64,000 nucleotides of DNA from an uncultured Clostridia bacterium (GCA_934757845.1 CAKVLQ010000004.1:40794-104793); one strand, 5' to 3'. Shown: positions 26,174 through 33,934, counted from the first letter of the stretch. Notes: a model not told the origin generated them from the letters alone. Translations and numbers: made by a program.

Positions 26174-26449
26174 ATGTTAAGAGAACGGCCTTATTTTTTA
26201 GACCACAAAGAGTGGTGTTATTATGATGGAAAAACAAACAAGTATTATTTACTTGACGGAGCGCCAGAAGAAATTCGCAAAAGTTATGAGGAGTTTTATA
26301 ATCCAGAATATCATTATGATTTTTTTGACTTGGGGATTTTAAAAGAAGCAAGGCAATCAAAATATGATGATTTGATTAAAGAAGGAAAAACACCTGAAGA
26401 AGCAAATAAAATTTGTGATGATTGGTGGAATAAAATCTTAAATGATTAA
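26174..26449 (+). CDS. Small acidic protein, last of the cargo module
   Basis: 91 aa, acidic and aromatic-rich (YFLDHKEWCYYDGKTNKYYL). It differs in layout from the two paralogues before it. AAAGGGAAA upstream, as for the previous gene. No family recognised. The non-coding right end of the element starts after it. Confidence 0.5.
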   Translation: MLRERPYFLDHKEWCYYDGKTNKYYLLDGAPEEIRKSYEEFYNPEYHYDFFDLGILKEARQSKYDDLIKEGKTPEEANKICDDWWNKILND

Positions 26450-26584
26450 AACTTATTTTAATTAATTCTATAAAAAGCTTACAAAACACACATAGACCTA
26501 TAAAAGACAATCAAATAAATTGCTTGCAGGTTTTTATTTATTCAAATAAAGCATGGTTAAATAAATATGCTCATTTTGTATACC

Positions 26585-26696
26585 ATAAAAAATAACCCCC
26601 AATATTTCTACTAACCGTCCACGTGAACACGTAGCCCTTCGATAATATTAGAGGTTAATTTTTAATATGATATACTAAAAAAAATAACTTTGTCAA
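26585..26696 (-). ncRNA. Candidate small RNA A with its own promoter and terminator
   Basis: On the minus strand: TTGACA (26696-26691), an 18-nt spacer, TATCAT (26672-26667), a predicted start near 26660, and about 75 nt of RNA. The RNA closes on itself: its 5' part (TTAACCTCTAATATT) pairs with its 3' part (AATATTGGGGGTTATT), which then runs into a T-run at 26592-26585. Inside is a perfect ACGTG-TT-CACGT hairpin. The interval given includes the promoter. Confidence 0.5.
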
Positions 26697-26834
26697 TATT
26701 TTTTCAATATTTTTCAAAAAATTTTATTTAGATATCATATATTTATATTATACAAAAAATAAATAAATTATGCAACAATTAGTGTCAACTTCAGTATAAA
26801 TAATACAAAACCTACAAAAATAAAATTTTCAAAC

Positions 26835-26876
26835 AAAAAACACACTGTCAAACTTCATACTGATAGTGTGTTTTTT
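26835..26876. terminator. Strong bidirectional terminator
   Basis: AAAAAACACACTGTCA pairs with TGATAGTGTGTTTTTT (one G-T position), with A-runs and T-runs on both sides. It would end cargo-module transcripts from the left, or minus-strand transcripts from the right. Confidence 0.75.
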
Positions 26877-27046
26877 ATTGTCAACAATAAATAATAATTT
26901 CAATTTTTTGGGCGTCAAAATTGGTGTCATATTCATCTTAATACAATAAACCCATTTATTTATAAGGGTTTCACATATTAAATAATTTTGGCGTGGTCCG
27001 TCTGTAAACCTGGTGGGGTTTATATTTTAAATTATTAAAAATAAAG

Positions 27047-27191
27047 CAAAAAGGGATAAGCAATAACTTATCCCTTTCGGCATCAATAACCTGATGACGG
27101 TGCTAACATATAGCACTTACCTAGATAACGGCGTTTATATCAGGATTTACTTTGACACCGCTATTTTAGCATATGCAAAAACTTTTGTCAA
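27047..27191 (-). ncRNA. Candidate small RNA B with consensus promoter and terminator
   Basis: On the minus strand: TTGACA (27191-27186), exactly 17 nt, TAAAAT (27168-27163), predicted start near 27157. The ~110-nt RNA contains GTGCT/AGCAC and other short stems. It ends in a perfect 11-bp hairpin (AAAGGGATAAG / CTTATCCCTTT, 27050-27060 with 27067-27077) followed by T. No open frame of note runs through it. The interval given includes the promoter. Confidence 0.65.
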
Positions 27192-27242
27192 TCTTTACAC
27201 TTAATTAACTATTATTTTTTTTATAATAAACAACTAAAAAAT

Positions 27243-27264
27243 GAGTAGTCCAGTGAGTAGTCCA
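27243..27264. repeat. Tandem GAGTAGTCCA repeats, likely integrase arm sites (attR side)
   Basis: GAGTAGTCCA at 27243-27252 and 27255-27264, the same 12-nt period as the attL-side pair at 8881-8902. Confidence 0.6.
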
Positions 27265-27313
27265 AATCGAGCAAAGCCTTATAAATAAAGGGTTTTATGT
27301 TAAATTTTTGTGC

Positions 27314-27380
27314 CTTTGACTCCCGCATTCGTAAGTTCAAATCTTGCTACCCCAACCAAAACACAATATATTGTGGTTTA
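27314..27380. repeat. attR core
   Basis: 67 bp identical to 8710-8776: only the 3' half of tRNA-Gln, so not a working tRNA gene. Beyond the core, the host-side sequence keeps resembling the attL inner side up to about 27507, with five mismatches before the decayed arm sites. Confidence 0.9.
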
Positions 27381-27411
27381 AAAAAATTGTGGCACAATAT
27401 ATAGATTAGCG

Positions 27412-27446
27412 AAATAAGGTTTTTTGGCGAAAACCTTATTTTTTTT
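27412..27446. terminator. Second copy of the tRNA-distal terminator
   Basis: The same AATAAGGTTTT / AAAACCTTATT hairpin as at 8808-8842. In the empty site it would end the tRNA-Gln transcript. Confidence 0.7.
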
Positions 27447-27555
27447 GCAAAAAATGAGCAAAATCTGAAAAAAATATTTTTTGTGAGTATAAAGTAGAGT
27501 AGTCCAAATGCACGAAATTGAATGCATAAAAATTAAGTTAAAAAGCATTGTTTTG

Positions 27556-27584
27556 TTGCTTAAAAAAATAAAATAATATATAAT
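27556..27584 (+). promoter_or_regulatory. rarA promoter, predicted leaderless
   Basis: TTGCTT (27556-27561), a 17-nt spacer and TATAAT (27579-27584). The ATG is 6 nt downstream and no ribosome site is present. Confidence 0.6.
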
Positions 27585-27590
27585 ATATTT

Positions 27591-28862
27591 ATGGATAATT
27601 TTATTGATAACAAAACTTTTTCGCCACTAGCCGATAGAATGCGACCTAAAACTATTGACGAATTTATTGGGCAAAAACATATTGTGGGTCATGATAAACC
27701 TCTTTTTAAGGCTATAAAAAACAAGCGAGTAAACAGTTTAATTTTTTATGGACCTCCGGGAACAGGCAAAACAACACTTGCACAAATTATTGCTTCATCT
27801 TGTGATGGTATTTTCAAAAAACTTAATGCTATTTCAAGTGGAAAAGAAGATGCGGTAAAAATAATTGCCGAAGCAAGGGCTAATTTAAGAATGATGGGCA
27901 AACAAACCTATCTTTTGCTTGATGAATGCCATAGGTGGAACAAAGCCCAAAGTGATAGTTTGCTTGAAGCATTAGAAGAAGGTAGCATTGTTTTAATTGG
28001 TTCAACAACCGAAAATCCTTTTACATCTATGACTCGTGCAATAGTTTCAAGATGTTTTGTTTATGAGTTTAAGCCACTAACAACTCAAGATGTCGTTGAA
28101 GCATTATCTAGGGCATTAATAAACAAAGAATTTGGTTATGGAAATTTGAAAATAAAAATAAGCAGTTCAAACTTAAAACTTATTGCTGAATATTCTGGCG
28201 GAGATATTCGCAAGGCACTAAATATTTTGGAATTTTGTGTTAACACAAATTATGATGAAGAGCAAATTGAAATAAGTGAAGAAGACATTAAAAATGTTGC
28301 ACAAAATTTTAAATTAAGTTTGAATGACGATTTATATTATGATATGCTTTCGGCATATTGCAAATCAATACGGGGAAGCGATGCAGATGCTGCAATATTT
28401 TATGCAAACAAACTAATCGATAGTGGCATTGATCCATTAATTTTGGCAAGGAGATTAATCGCTCATGCAAGCGAAGATATTGGAATGGCAGATTCAAATG
28501 CTTTGTTACTTGCAGTTTCAGCACATTATGCCATTCAAAATTTAGGTCTTCCAGAAGGCAATATTCCGCTTACTCATGCAATTATTTATGCTTGTGAAGC
28601 TAGCAAGTCAAACAGTGTGGTTTTGGCGTTAAATAAGGCAAAAGAAGATGTTATAAACACAAAAACAATAACAATTCCAAACAACCTTAAAAATCACCCC
28701 AGCACAAACGATGATGGGACAGGAAAGTATAAATATCCACACGATTATGGCGGTTATTGCTATCAACAATATCTTCCAAATGAACTTAAAAACAAAACAT
28801 ATTACGCACCATCAAACAACGGCAAAGAAAAAGGTCTTGTAAGAAAAAAAGTAACGAAATAG
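27591..28862 (+). CDS. rarA: Replication-associated recombination protein A (RarA/MgsA)
   Basis: 423 aa AAA+ ATPase of the clamp-loader family that acts at stalled replication forks. It opens with the RMRPKTIDEFIGQKH motif, then Walker A GPPGTGKT (54-61), Walker B LLLDECHR (~108-115), an SSTTENP-like GSTTENP sensor I near 137 and the C-terminal tetramerisation region (SEDIGMADSNALL near 305, and the terminal KYPHDYGGY segment). Length is normal. Monocistronic, with its own leaderless-type promoter and terminator. It is the first host gene to the right of the integrated element. Confidence 0.95.
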   Translation: MDNFIDNKTFSPLADRMRPKTIDEFIGQKHIVGHDKPLFKAIKNKRVNSLIFYGPPGTGKTTLAQIIASSCDGIFKKLNAISSGKEDAVKIIAEARANLRMMGKQTYLLLDECHRWNKAQSDSLLEALEEGSIVLIGSTTENPFTSMTRAIVSRCFVYEFKPLTTQDVVEALSRALINKEFGYGNLKIKISSSNLKLIAEYSGGDIRKALNILEFCVNTNYDEEQIEISEEDIKNVAQNFKLSLNDDLYYDMLSAYCKSIRGSDADAAIFYANKLIDSGIDPLILARRLIAHASEDIGMADSNALLLAVSAHYAIQNLGLPEGNIPLTHAIIYACEASKSNSVVLALNKAKEDVINTKTITIPNNLKNHPSTNDDGTGKYKYPHDYGGYCYQQYLPNELKNKTYYAPSNNGKEKGLVRKKVTK

Positions 28863-28877
28863 TCGTTACTTTTTTTA
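28848..28877 (+). terminator. rarA terminator
   Basis: AAAGTAACGA (28848-28857) pairs with TCGTTACTTT (28863-28872), followed by T. It spans the rarA stop codon. Confidence 0.85.
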
Positions 28878-28891
28878 TTGTATTTAGGAAA

Positions 28892-29060
28892 CTGCATTGA
28901 TAAATCTACCAATCTCAGGATCATAATATCTGCTGTTTAAGTAATATAAACTAGTTTCAATATCATAATAGTAACCACGGTATCTAAATGGGTTAATTTC
29001 AGCGATTAATTTGTTATTTAATCCATCTTCAGTATAACTCGTTTGGGTTAAAATATCAAC
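28892..29060 (-). pseudogene. Rhs core fragment (copy C, no toxin tip)
   Basis: 169 bp nearly identical to the core part of the two Rhs cassettes at 30324-30492 and 32229-32397. It holds the conserved RYRGYYYDIETxLYYLNSRYYDPEIGRFINA region, but has no start, no tip and no immunity gene after it. A remnant left by recombination or deletion. Confidence 0.85.
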
Positions 29061-29114
29061 AAAAATAGATTATACAGTGTTTATGGATAAATTTTATTTT
29101 TCTAGACAAGAGAT

Positions 29115-29145
29115 AAAGCAACTCCGCTTTGGAGTTGCTTTATAA
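29115..29145. terminator. Hairpin terminator between the Rhs array and the core remnant
   Basis: AAAGCAACTCC (29115-29125) and GGAGTTGCTTT (29131-29141), perfect 11-bp stem, loop GCTTT. It lies directly downstream of the minus-strand immunity gene. Confidence 0.7.
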
Positions 29146-29153
29146 GGAAAAGT

Positions 29154-29630
29154 TTAATTGAAGATATTATTTATTTTATTTTTAATTTCTTCAATATTAA
29201 AGAATTCTGAATTAAAATGTATAGAATGAGTTTCTCCTGCATCACCATATAAAACACCTAAAACAAGCGATTGATTGTCAAAGATTAACTCTAGGTCTAT
29301 TGTGTTTTTGTATTTTACAGCCAAACTAATTATGTTATTAGCTAATAATAAATCTGAATTCATTTCTATTAAGCTATACTTTTTTCTGCTAAAAAATCTT
29401 TTGCCTGTGTGAATTATTTTATAATCATAATTTTTATTGGATAAAAATTCCTTAGAAAATTGATCATTGTCTTCGATGTTGAATTTTAACTTTATTTTAG
29501 ATGGAGAAAAGATAGAAATTAATTTTGTGATTTTATTAATTTCATCATTTTCATCTTTAAATAGATATTGTTCCAAAGAAATTGTAACAAAATTCTTTTT
29601 CCATCCTTTTAAAAATTCAATATTATTCAT
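29154..29630 (-). CDS. Putative immunity protein for Rhs tip B
   Basis: About 158 aa from the ATG with AAAGGAG upstream; the longer frame starts inside the toxin gene. Soluble alpha/beta protein (KKNFVTISLEQYLF ... LVLGVLYGDAGETHSIHF). I do not recognise a named immunity family. The call rests on position: it begins 11 nt after the stop of an Rhs toxin tip, exactly where Rhs immunity genes occur. No homology to the neighbouring immunity candidate is visible. Confidence 0.6.
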   Translation of the reverse strand: MNNIEFLKGWKKNFVTISLEQYLFKDENDEINKITKLISIFSPSKIKLKFNIEDNDQFSKEFLSNKNYDYKIIHTGKRFFSRKKYSLIEMNSDLLLANNIISLAVKYKNTIDLELIFDNQSLVLGVLYGDAGETHSIHFNSEFFNIEEIKNKINNIFN

Positions 29631-29640
29631 AGTAACTCCT

Positions 29641-30906
29641 TTATTTTGCACCACCTATTAGACCGCCTATTATTGCACCAATAGGGAAATGTTTAATTAA
29701 ACTAGGTAACCATTTTGCATTTGTAAATAATGTATGTAAATGTAATCCAAACTTTGTCCCAACATCAATACGTGCATATTTACCAAATTTTATAAGTGTT
29801 CCACCAACTTCTTTAAAATGATTAAGCGAATTTGGAGAGAGAATTTTAATACCTGTTTTACCAATATTTATTCCCGATTTAGCTCCGACTGTTAGCCCGC
29901 GATTTGTCATAACTTTAGCAGCAACTTTGAATCCACCACTTAAAATTTGTGCACTCCCTACGAATATTCCGCCCCACATAAATCCATCTGCAAGAGTATT
30001 TCCGATGTTATCAAAGAAATTCTTGTTATTTGCGACATTTATTATTCCAGCTACACCTACACTTACTGCCATGCTGATTCCGACTTGAATAGCAGTATTT
30101 AAGAGTGCAGAACCTAAAGCGGCAAGAAATGGAGTGCCGGCTCCGGCGGTGGCAACACTAACGATTACGCCCACAACTATAAATATCCCACCAATTAGCC
30201 ATTTTAGCCAGTTTGGAATATTGCCATTTTCATCAGATGCATTTATAGGATCATCAAAGCAATAAGCATAAAGGTTTAAGCCGTTAATAACTTCTTTTGT
30301 AGTATCCAAAATTGAAATATCATCTGCATTGATAAATCTACCAATCTCAGGATCATAATATCTGCTGTTTAAGTAATATAAACTAGTTTCAATATCATAA
30401 TAGTAACCACGGTATCTAAATGGGTTAATTTCAGCGATTAATTTGTTATTTAATCCATCTTGAGTATAACTCGTTTGAGTGGAAATGTCAACGTATTGAC
30501 TATCATTTAGCACATATGTTTTATGTTTTCCCCAAGCATCATAAGTATATTTTGCAATTTCTTGTCCGTTTTTGTCAAATATGCCAATTATGTCTCCAAA
30601 TATGTTCTTTTTATAAAAGAAATTACCAACACCTTCATAGTTGAAACCAATTACACCATCAACACCATACAAAAATGTTAATAGGTTTCCATTATCTTGA
30701 GCAAGAATTTTGGTGCCATCAAGATAATAGTGGGTGGTTTTATTGTTATATGTTTTAGAAGTTCTTATTCCATCAGTATTGTAATTATATGAAACATCAT
30801 CATAGGTTGCTAATTGTCTGCCATATTTCCAAGTAAGTGTTTTATTTCTGTAAGTTGTAGGGTTGCCAAGGCTATCATAAGCAAAACTCTCACCATTGTA
30901 TTTCAT
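29641..30906 (-). CDS. Orphan Rhs C-terminal cassette (tip B)
   Basis: 421 aa. The N-terminal ~200 residues are the end of an Rhs/YD-repeat shell (YDSLGNPTTYRNKTLTWKYG ... RYRGYYYD ... NSRYYDPEIGRFINADD). A hydrophobic segment (~230-310) and a variable C-terminal domain (IGKTGIKILSP ... GKYARIDVGTKFGLHLHTLF ... HFPIGAIIGG) follow. The N-terminal secretion part and most YD repeats are absent and an in-frame stop lies just before the ATG, so this is a displaced tip, not a full toxin. It can be expressed only after recombination into a full Rhs gene, or as a short protein. Confidence 0.75.
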   Translation of the reverse strand: MKYNGESFAYDSLGNPTTYRNKTLTWKYGRQLATYDDVSYNYNTDGIRTSKTYNNKTTHYYLDGTKILAQDNGNLLTFLYGVDGVIGFNYEGVGNFFYKKNIFGDIIGIFDKNGQEIAKYTYDAWGKHKTYVLNDSQYVDISTQTSYTQDGLNNKLIAEINPFRYRGYYYDIETSLYYLNSRYYDPEIGRFINADDISILDTTKEVINGLNLYAYCFDDPINASDENGNIPNWLKWLIGGIFIVVGVIVSVATAGAGTPFLAALGSALLNTAIQVGISMAVSVGVAGIINVANNKNFFDNIGNTLADGFMWGGIFVGSAQILSGGFKVAAKVMTNRGLTVGAKSGINIGKTGIKILSPNSLNHFKEVGGTLIKFGKYARIDVGTKFGLHLHTLFTNAKWLPSLIKHFPIGAIIGGLIGGAK

Positions 30907-30931
30907 TAGTTGTTATTCATCTTCTTCTGGT

Positions 30932-30969
30932 AAAAAAAATAACTGCCAATATAGGGCAGTTACTTTTTT
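30932..30969 (-). terminator. Terminator after immunity gene A
   Basis: TAACTGCC (30940-30947) pairs with GGCAGTTA (30955-30962), with A/T-runs on both sides. Downstream of the minus-strand gene ending at 30985. Confidence 0.75.
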
Positions 30970-30984
30970 TGTATGGTCAATTTT

Positions 30985-31515
30985 TTATTTTCTTTTTAAG
31001 ATCTCTATAAAATATTTATCTAATAATGTTTTTGAATTAAATAGATTATCACATACTTTATTTAAGTCAATTTTTTTATCTAACTTATATTTTTTTGCAT
31101 TATAATTAAAAAGCCAATATTTAGATAGTTGTATTAAGTTTATGTCTGCATGTGATTTTGAACAATTCTCCAATAATTTGATCCCTATTTTTTCATAAGA
31201 CGGATCTATGAAAAAACCATGCAACATTAAAGTATATCCAGCAATTAAACAGAAGGTGGGATTTTCATTGAATTCATTTAATCCAATATCAATATATTTT
31301 TTCCATTTGCAAAGAAATTTTTCAGGATTATATTCTATTGGAGATTGATTTATGTTACCCTCAATAAAGTAGTACCATGAGTTGCCAATAAGAGATACTA
31401 AAAGATCTATATTGTGTTTAATTTCAAATCTTTTTTCCAAATAATCAATTACAAAATTAAAATTTAATTCATTTTCATTATTTATTATATTTTCATCAAT
31501 ATAAAACAAACTCAA
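30985..31515 (-). CDS. Putative immunity protein for Rhs tip A
   Basis: 176 aa, helical, acidic-to-neutral (NELNFNFVIDYLEKRFEIKH ... GYTLMLHGFFIDPSYEKIG). It resembles tetratricopeptide-like or DUF-type helical immunity proteins, but no family can be fixed. It starts 10 nt after the end of the Rhs tip A reading frame, with AGGAGG before the ATG, and is followed by a terminator. Position gives the call. Confidence 0.6.
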   Translation of the reverse strand: MSLFYIDENIINNENELNFNFVIDYLEKRFEIKHNIDLLVSLIGNSWYYFIEGNINQSPIEYNPEKFLCKWKKYIDIGLNEFNENPTFCLIAGYTLMLHGFFIDPSYEKIGIKLLENCSKSHADINLIQLSKYWLFNYNAKKYKLDKKIDLNKVCDNLFNSKTLLDKYFIEILKRK

Positions 31516-31524
31516 TTTAACCTC

Positions 31525-32727
31525 CTATGCAACAAAAAATGTGCCAATTCTAAAAATATTTTTAATTAACATTCCTCTAACGGTAGGTGTTCCTGTGGCT
31601 AATCTTAGTGCTACTTCAATATGATTAAGATTTGTAATTGTCCCATTATAAAGGGTATTTTTCATTAATGACTTTACAGTATGACTATTAACTCTTGTTA
31701 AAACTTTATTGAAGCCGTGCTGTGATTTTTGAATAATATGATTCATATCATTCTTTGTCAATGATTTTAGTCCTTGTTTAATTGAACTTTTTGACAACCC
31801 ACTTGGGGCAACTGGATTATATGATATTCCACCAACAGCACCACCAATTACGGCACCAACTATAGCGCCAATTCCAAATCCCATAAGGAATCCAGAGAGA
31901 ATACTTTGTCCCATATCAGCACCAGTTACTGCTGAATAAATTGCTCCACCAGCGATTCCAATGGTTGCACCGACGGCCGCACCAATTAAAGCTCCTTTAG
32001 CAGCTCCAACAGCTATTGCTCCAACTAAACTTAATGCAGCTCCGCCGCTCATTACTGCAAGAACAACAACAGCGGCGACAACCAATGCAGCCCCGATGCC
32101 GAATAATAACCATTGCCACCATTTTGGTTTATCACCATTAGGATCGGCGTAATTTATTGGATTATTGCCGCAGTAAATATAAAGGTTAATTCCATTGATT
32201 GTGTCTTCATTAAGATTTTCGAGATTATCTGCATTGATAAATCTACCAATCTCAGGATCATAATATCTGCTGTTTAAGTAATATAAACCAGTTTCAATAT
32301 CATAATAGTAACCACGGTATCTAAATGGGTTAATTTCAGCGATTAATTTATTATTTAATCCGTCTTGAGTATAACTCGTTTGAGTGGAAATGTCAACGTA
32401 TTGACTATCATTTAGCACATATGTTTTATGTTTTCCCCAAGCATCATAAGTATATTTTGCAATTTCTTGTCCGTTTTTGTCAAATATGCCAATTATGTCT
32501 CCAAATATGTTCTTTTTATAAAAGAAATTACCGACACCTTCATAGGTGAAACCAATTACACCATCAACACCATACAAAAATGTTAATAGGTTGCCATTAT
32601 CTTGAGCAAGAATTTTTGTGCCATCAAGATAATAGTGGGTGGTTTTATTGTTATATGTTTTAGAAGTTCTTATTCCATCAGCAGTATGCAGAGAAGAATT
32701 CTCTTGAGAAAAAATAAAAATTGCATT
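31525..32727 (-). pseudogene. Orphan Rhs C-terminal cassette (tip A), 5' truncated
   Basis: The frame is open from 32727 to 31525 but has no ATG at its start. The first usable start is a TTG at 32577, inside the Rhs core. Homology to tip B's core stops sharply at 32681, after which unrelated codons (NAIFIFSQENSS) run to a stop. The core (RYRGYYYD, NSRYYDPEIGRFINAD) is followed by a long Ala/Gly-rich hydrophobic stretch and a C-terminal domain with KNDMNHIIQKSQHGFNKV and VRGMLI motifs, reminiscent of BECR-fold RNase tips. A stored toxin tip, most likely silent in this form. Confidence 0.75.
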
Positions 32728-32791
32728 TTATTGATACAAGATTGACCGGTATATGGTATAATAAAACTAGATATTAGTTAGGAGAAACCAA

Positions 32792-33643
32792 ATGTCAAAT
32801 ATTAAAGTTTTTGAAGATAAGAAAATTAGAACCGAGTGGAATGAACAGGAAGAAGATTGGTATTTTTCAGTTGTTGATATTGTTGATGTTTTAACAGACA
32901 GTCCTAATCCAAGAAAATATTGGAGTGTTTTAAAAACAAGGTTGAAAAGGGAAGGAAGCGAGTTGGCTACAAATTGTAGTCAACTGAAATTGCAATCTGC
33001 TGATGGTAAGTTTTATATGCAAGATGTTCTTAACACAAAAGGCATTCTTCGTCTTATTCAATCAATTCCAAGTAAAAAAGCAGAGCCATTCAAGGATTGG
33101 CTTGCGCAAGTTGGTAGTGAAAGATTGGATGAAATTGCTGATCCAGAAAAAGCACTTCAAAGAGGTGTTGATTATTATCGCAAAAAAGGTTATCCAGAAG
33201 ATTGGATAACTCAAAGATTGTTATCAATAAAAATTCGTAAAGAACTTACAGCAGAGTGGCAAGATCACGGAATAACAGATGAAAAAGATTATGCAATACT
33301 AACCAACGAAATGACAAAAGCTTGGTCTGGTTTAAGTGTTCAAAAATATAAGCAACTCAAAGATTTGAAAAAAGAGAATCTAAGAGATAATATGACAGAT
33401 TTAGAACTAGTCCTAAATATGCTTGCCGAAGTAACAACAACCACATTTTCAAAGCAAGAGCAACCACAAACTTTTGAAGAAAACAAAAAAGTTGCTATTC
33501 GTGGTGGCAAGGTGGCAGGAAATGCAAGAAAGGATATAGAAAAACAAATTGGACATTCAGTTATTTCTCCTGTAAATGCAAACGAAAAAGAATTGCTTGA
33601 TACAAAGCAAGCGAAATTATTAAACAATAAAAAAGATGATTAA
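32792..33643 (+). CDS. DinD-like / BRO-N domain protein
   Basis: 283 aa. The N-terminal BRO-N type domain (IRTEWNEQEEDWYFSVVDIV, then NPRKYWSVLKTRLKREGSEL) is followed by the conserved region of DNA-damage-inducible protein D (KGYPEDWITQRLLSIKIRKE, LRDNMTDLELVLNMLAE, RGGKVAGNARKDIE). DinD inhibits RecA in E. coli; related genes in Firmicutes often ride on mobile elements. AGGAG upstream. It begins at the edge of the broken Rhs sequence, which suggests that foreign DNA joined here. Confidence 0.75.
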   Translation: MSNIKVFEDKKIRTEWNEQEEDWYFSVVDIVDVLTDSPNPRKYWSVLKTRLKREGSELATNCSQLKLQSADGKFYMQDVLNTKGILRLIQSIPSKKAEPFKDWLAQVGSERLDEIADPEKALQRGVDYYRKKGYPEDWITQRLLSIKIRKELTAEWQDHGITDEKDYAILTNEMTKAWSGLSVQKYKQLKDLKKENLRDNMTDLELVLNMLAEVTTTTFSKQEQPQTFEENKKVAIRGGKVAGNARKDIEKQIGHSVISPVNANEKELLDTKQAKLLNNKKDD

Positions 33644-33722
33644 ATAACATAAAACACAAAAACCGCATTCAAACGAGTGTTGTTTTCTGTAACAAGAAAA
33701 AAACAACAAATGTTGCTTTTTT

Positions 33723-33923
33723 TTAGTCAAATATTTCTTCATACGAAACTTTAAATTGTTTGGTTATATTTTTTATTGTTGTTAAATCGGGTTCAGTGTT
33801 ACCACATTCCCAATCACTTACTGTTCGTGCAGAAAATCCCAATATTTTGCCAAATTCATATTGAGATAAATTATATGATTTTCTTATTTGTTTTATGTTT
33901 TTGCCAATATACACTTTGTTCAT
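33723..33923 (-). CDS. XRE-family repressor
   Basis: 66 aa, a single HTH_3 domain (NIKQIRKSYNLSQYEFGKIL; recognition helix SARTVSDWECGN). It faces the zinc-ribbon membrane protein across a 93-bp gap that contains two 17-bp palindromes, one placed exactly in the spacer of the opposite promoter. It is thus very likely the local repressor of that gene and of itself. No classical ribosome site is evident before its ATG. Confidence 0.8.
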   Translation of the reverse strand: MNKVYIGKNIKQIRKSYNLSQYEFGKILGFSARTVSDWECGNTEPDLTTIKNITKQFKVSYEEIFD

Positions 33924-33934
33924 TTTTTAAATTG

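Larger units (their letters stand above)
8710..27313. mobile_element. 18.6-kb integrated element (inovirus-like prophage or phage-plasmid) in tRNA-Gln
   Basis: It is bounded by a perfect 67-bp direct repeat of the tRNA-Gln 3' half (8710-8776 and 27314-27380). The integrase is next to attL, reading toward it. Inside, in order: integrase, CI-like repressor, Cro-like regulator, small early genes, membrane/structural genes with a Zot/FtsK-like ATPase, a coiled-coil surface protein, a replication gene, two further recombinases, a DUF4417 cargo module and small-RNA genes. No terminase, portal, capsid or tail gene is visible, which argues against a tailed phage. The Zot-like ATPase with single-span membrane proteins suggests an inovirus-type virus, or else a conjugative/plasmid-like element. 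Confidence 0.85.

Noticed and set aside
27047..27157. Small RNA B as a tracrRNA: segments such as CCGTTATC and a GCACC stem recall Cas9 tracrRNAs.
   Set aside because: No cas gene, repeat array or anti-repeat is present in the window, and the similarity is short. Kept only as an unassigned small RNA.
27314..27358. A second tRNA-Gln gene.
   Set aside because: Only the sequence from the anticodon loop to the CCA end is present. The acceptor and D arms are missing, so it is the attR core.
31961..32152. Plus-strand Ala/Thr/Pro-rich frame in the Rhs tip A region.
   Set aside because: It is the antisense shadow of the Ala/Gly-rich hydrophobic segment of the Rhs tip; no ribosome site.
31525..32577. 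An intact 350-aa Rhs gene.
   Set aside because: The apparent start is a TTG within the conserved core, with homologous in-frame sequence upstream, so the gene is cut at its 5' end.
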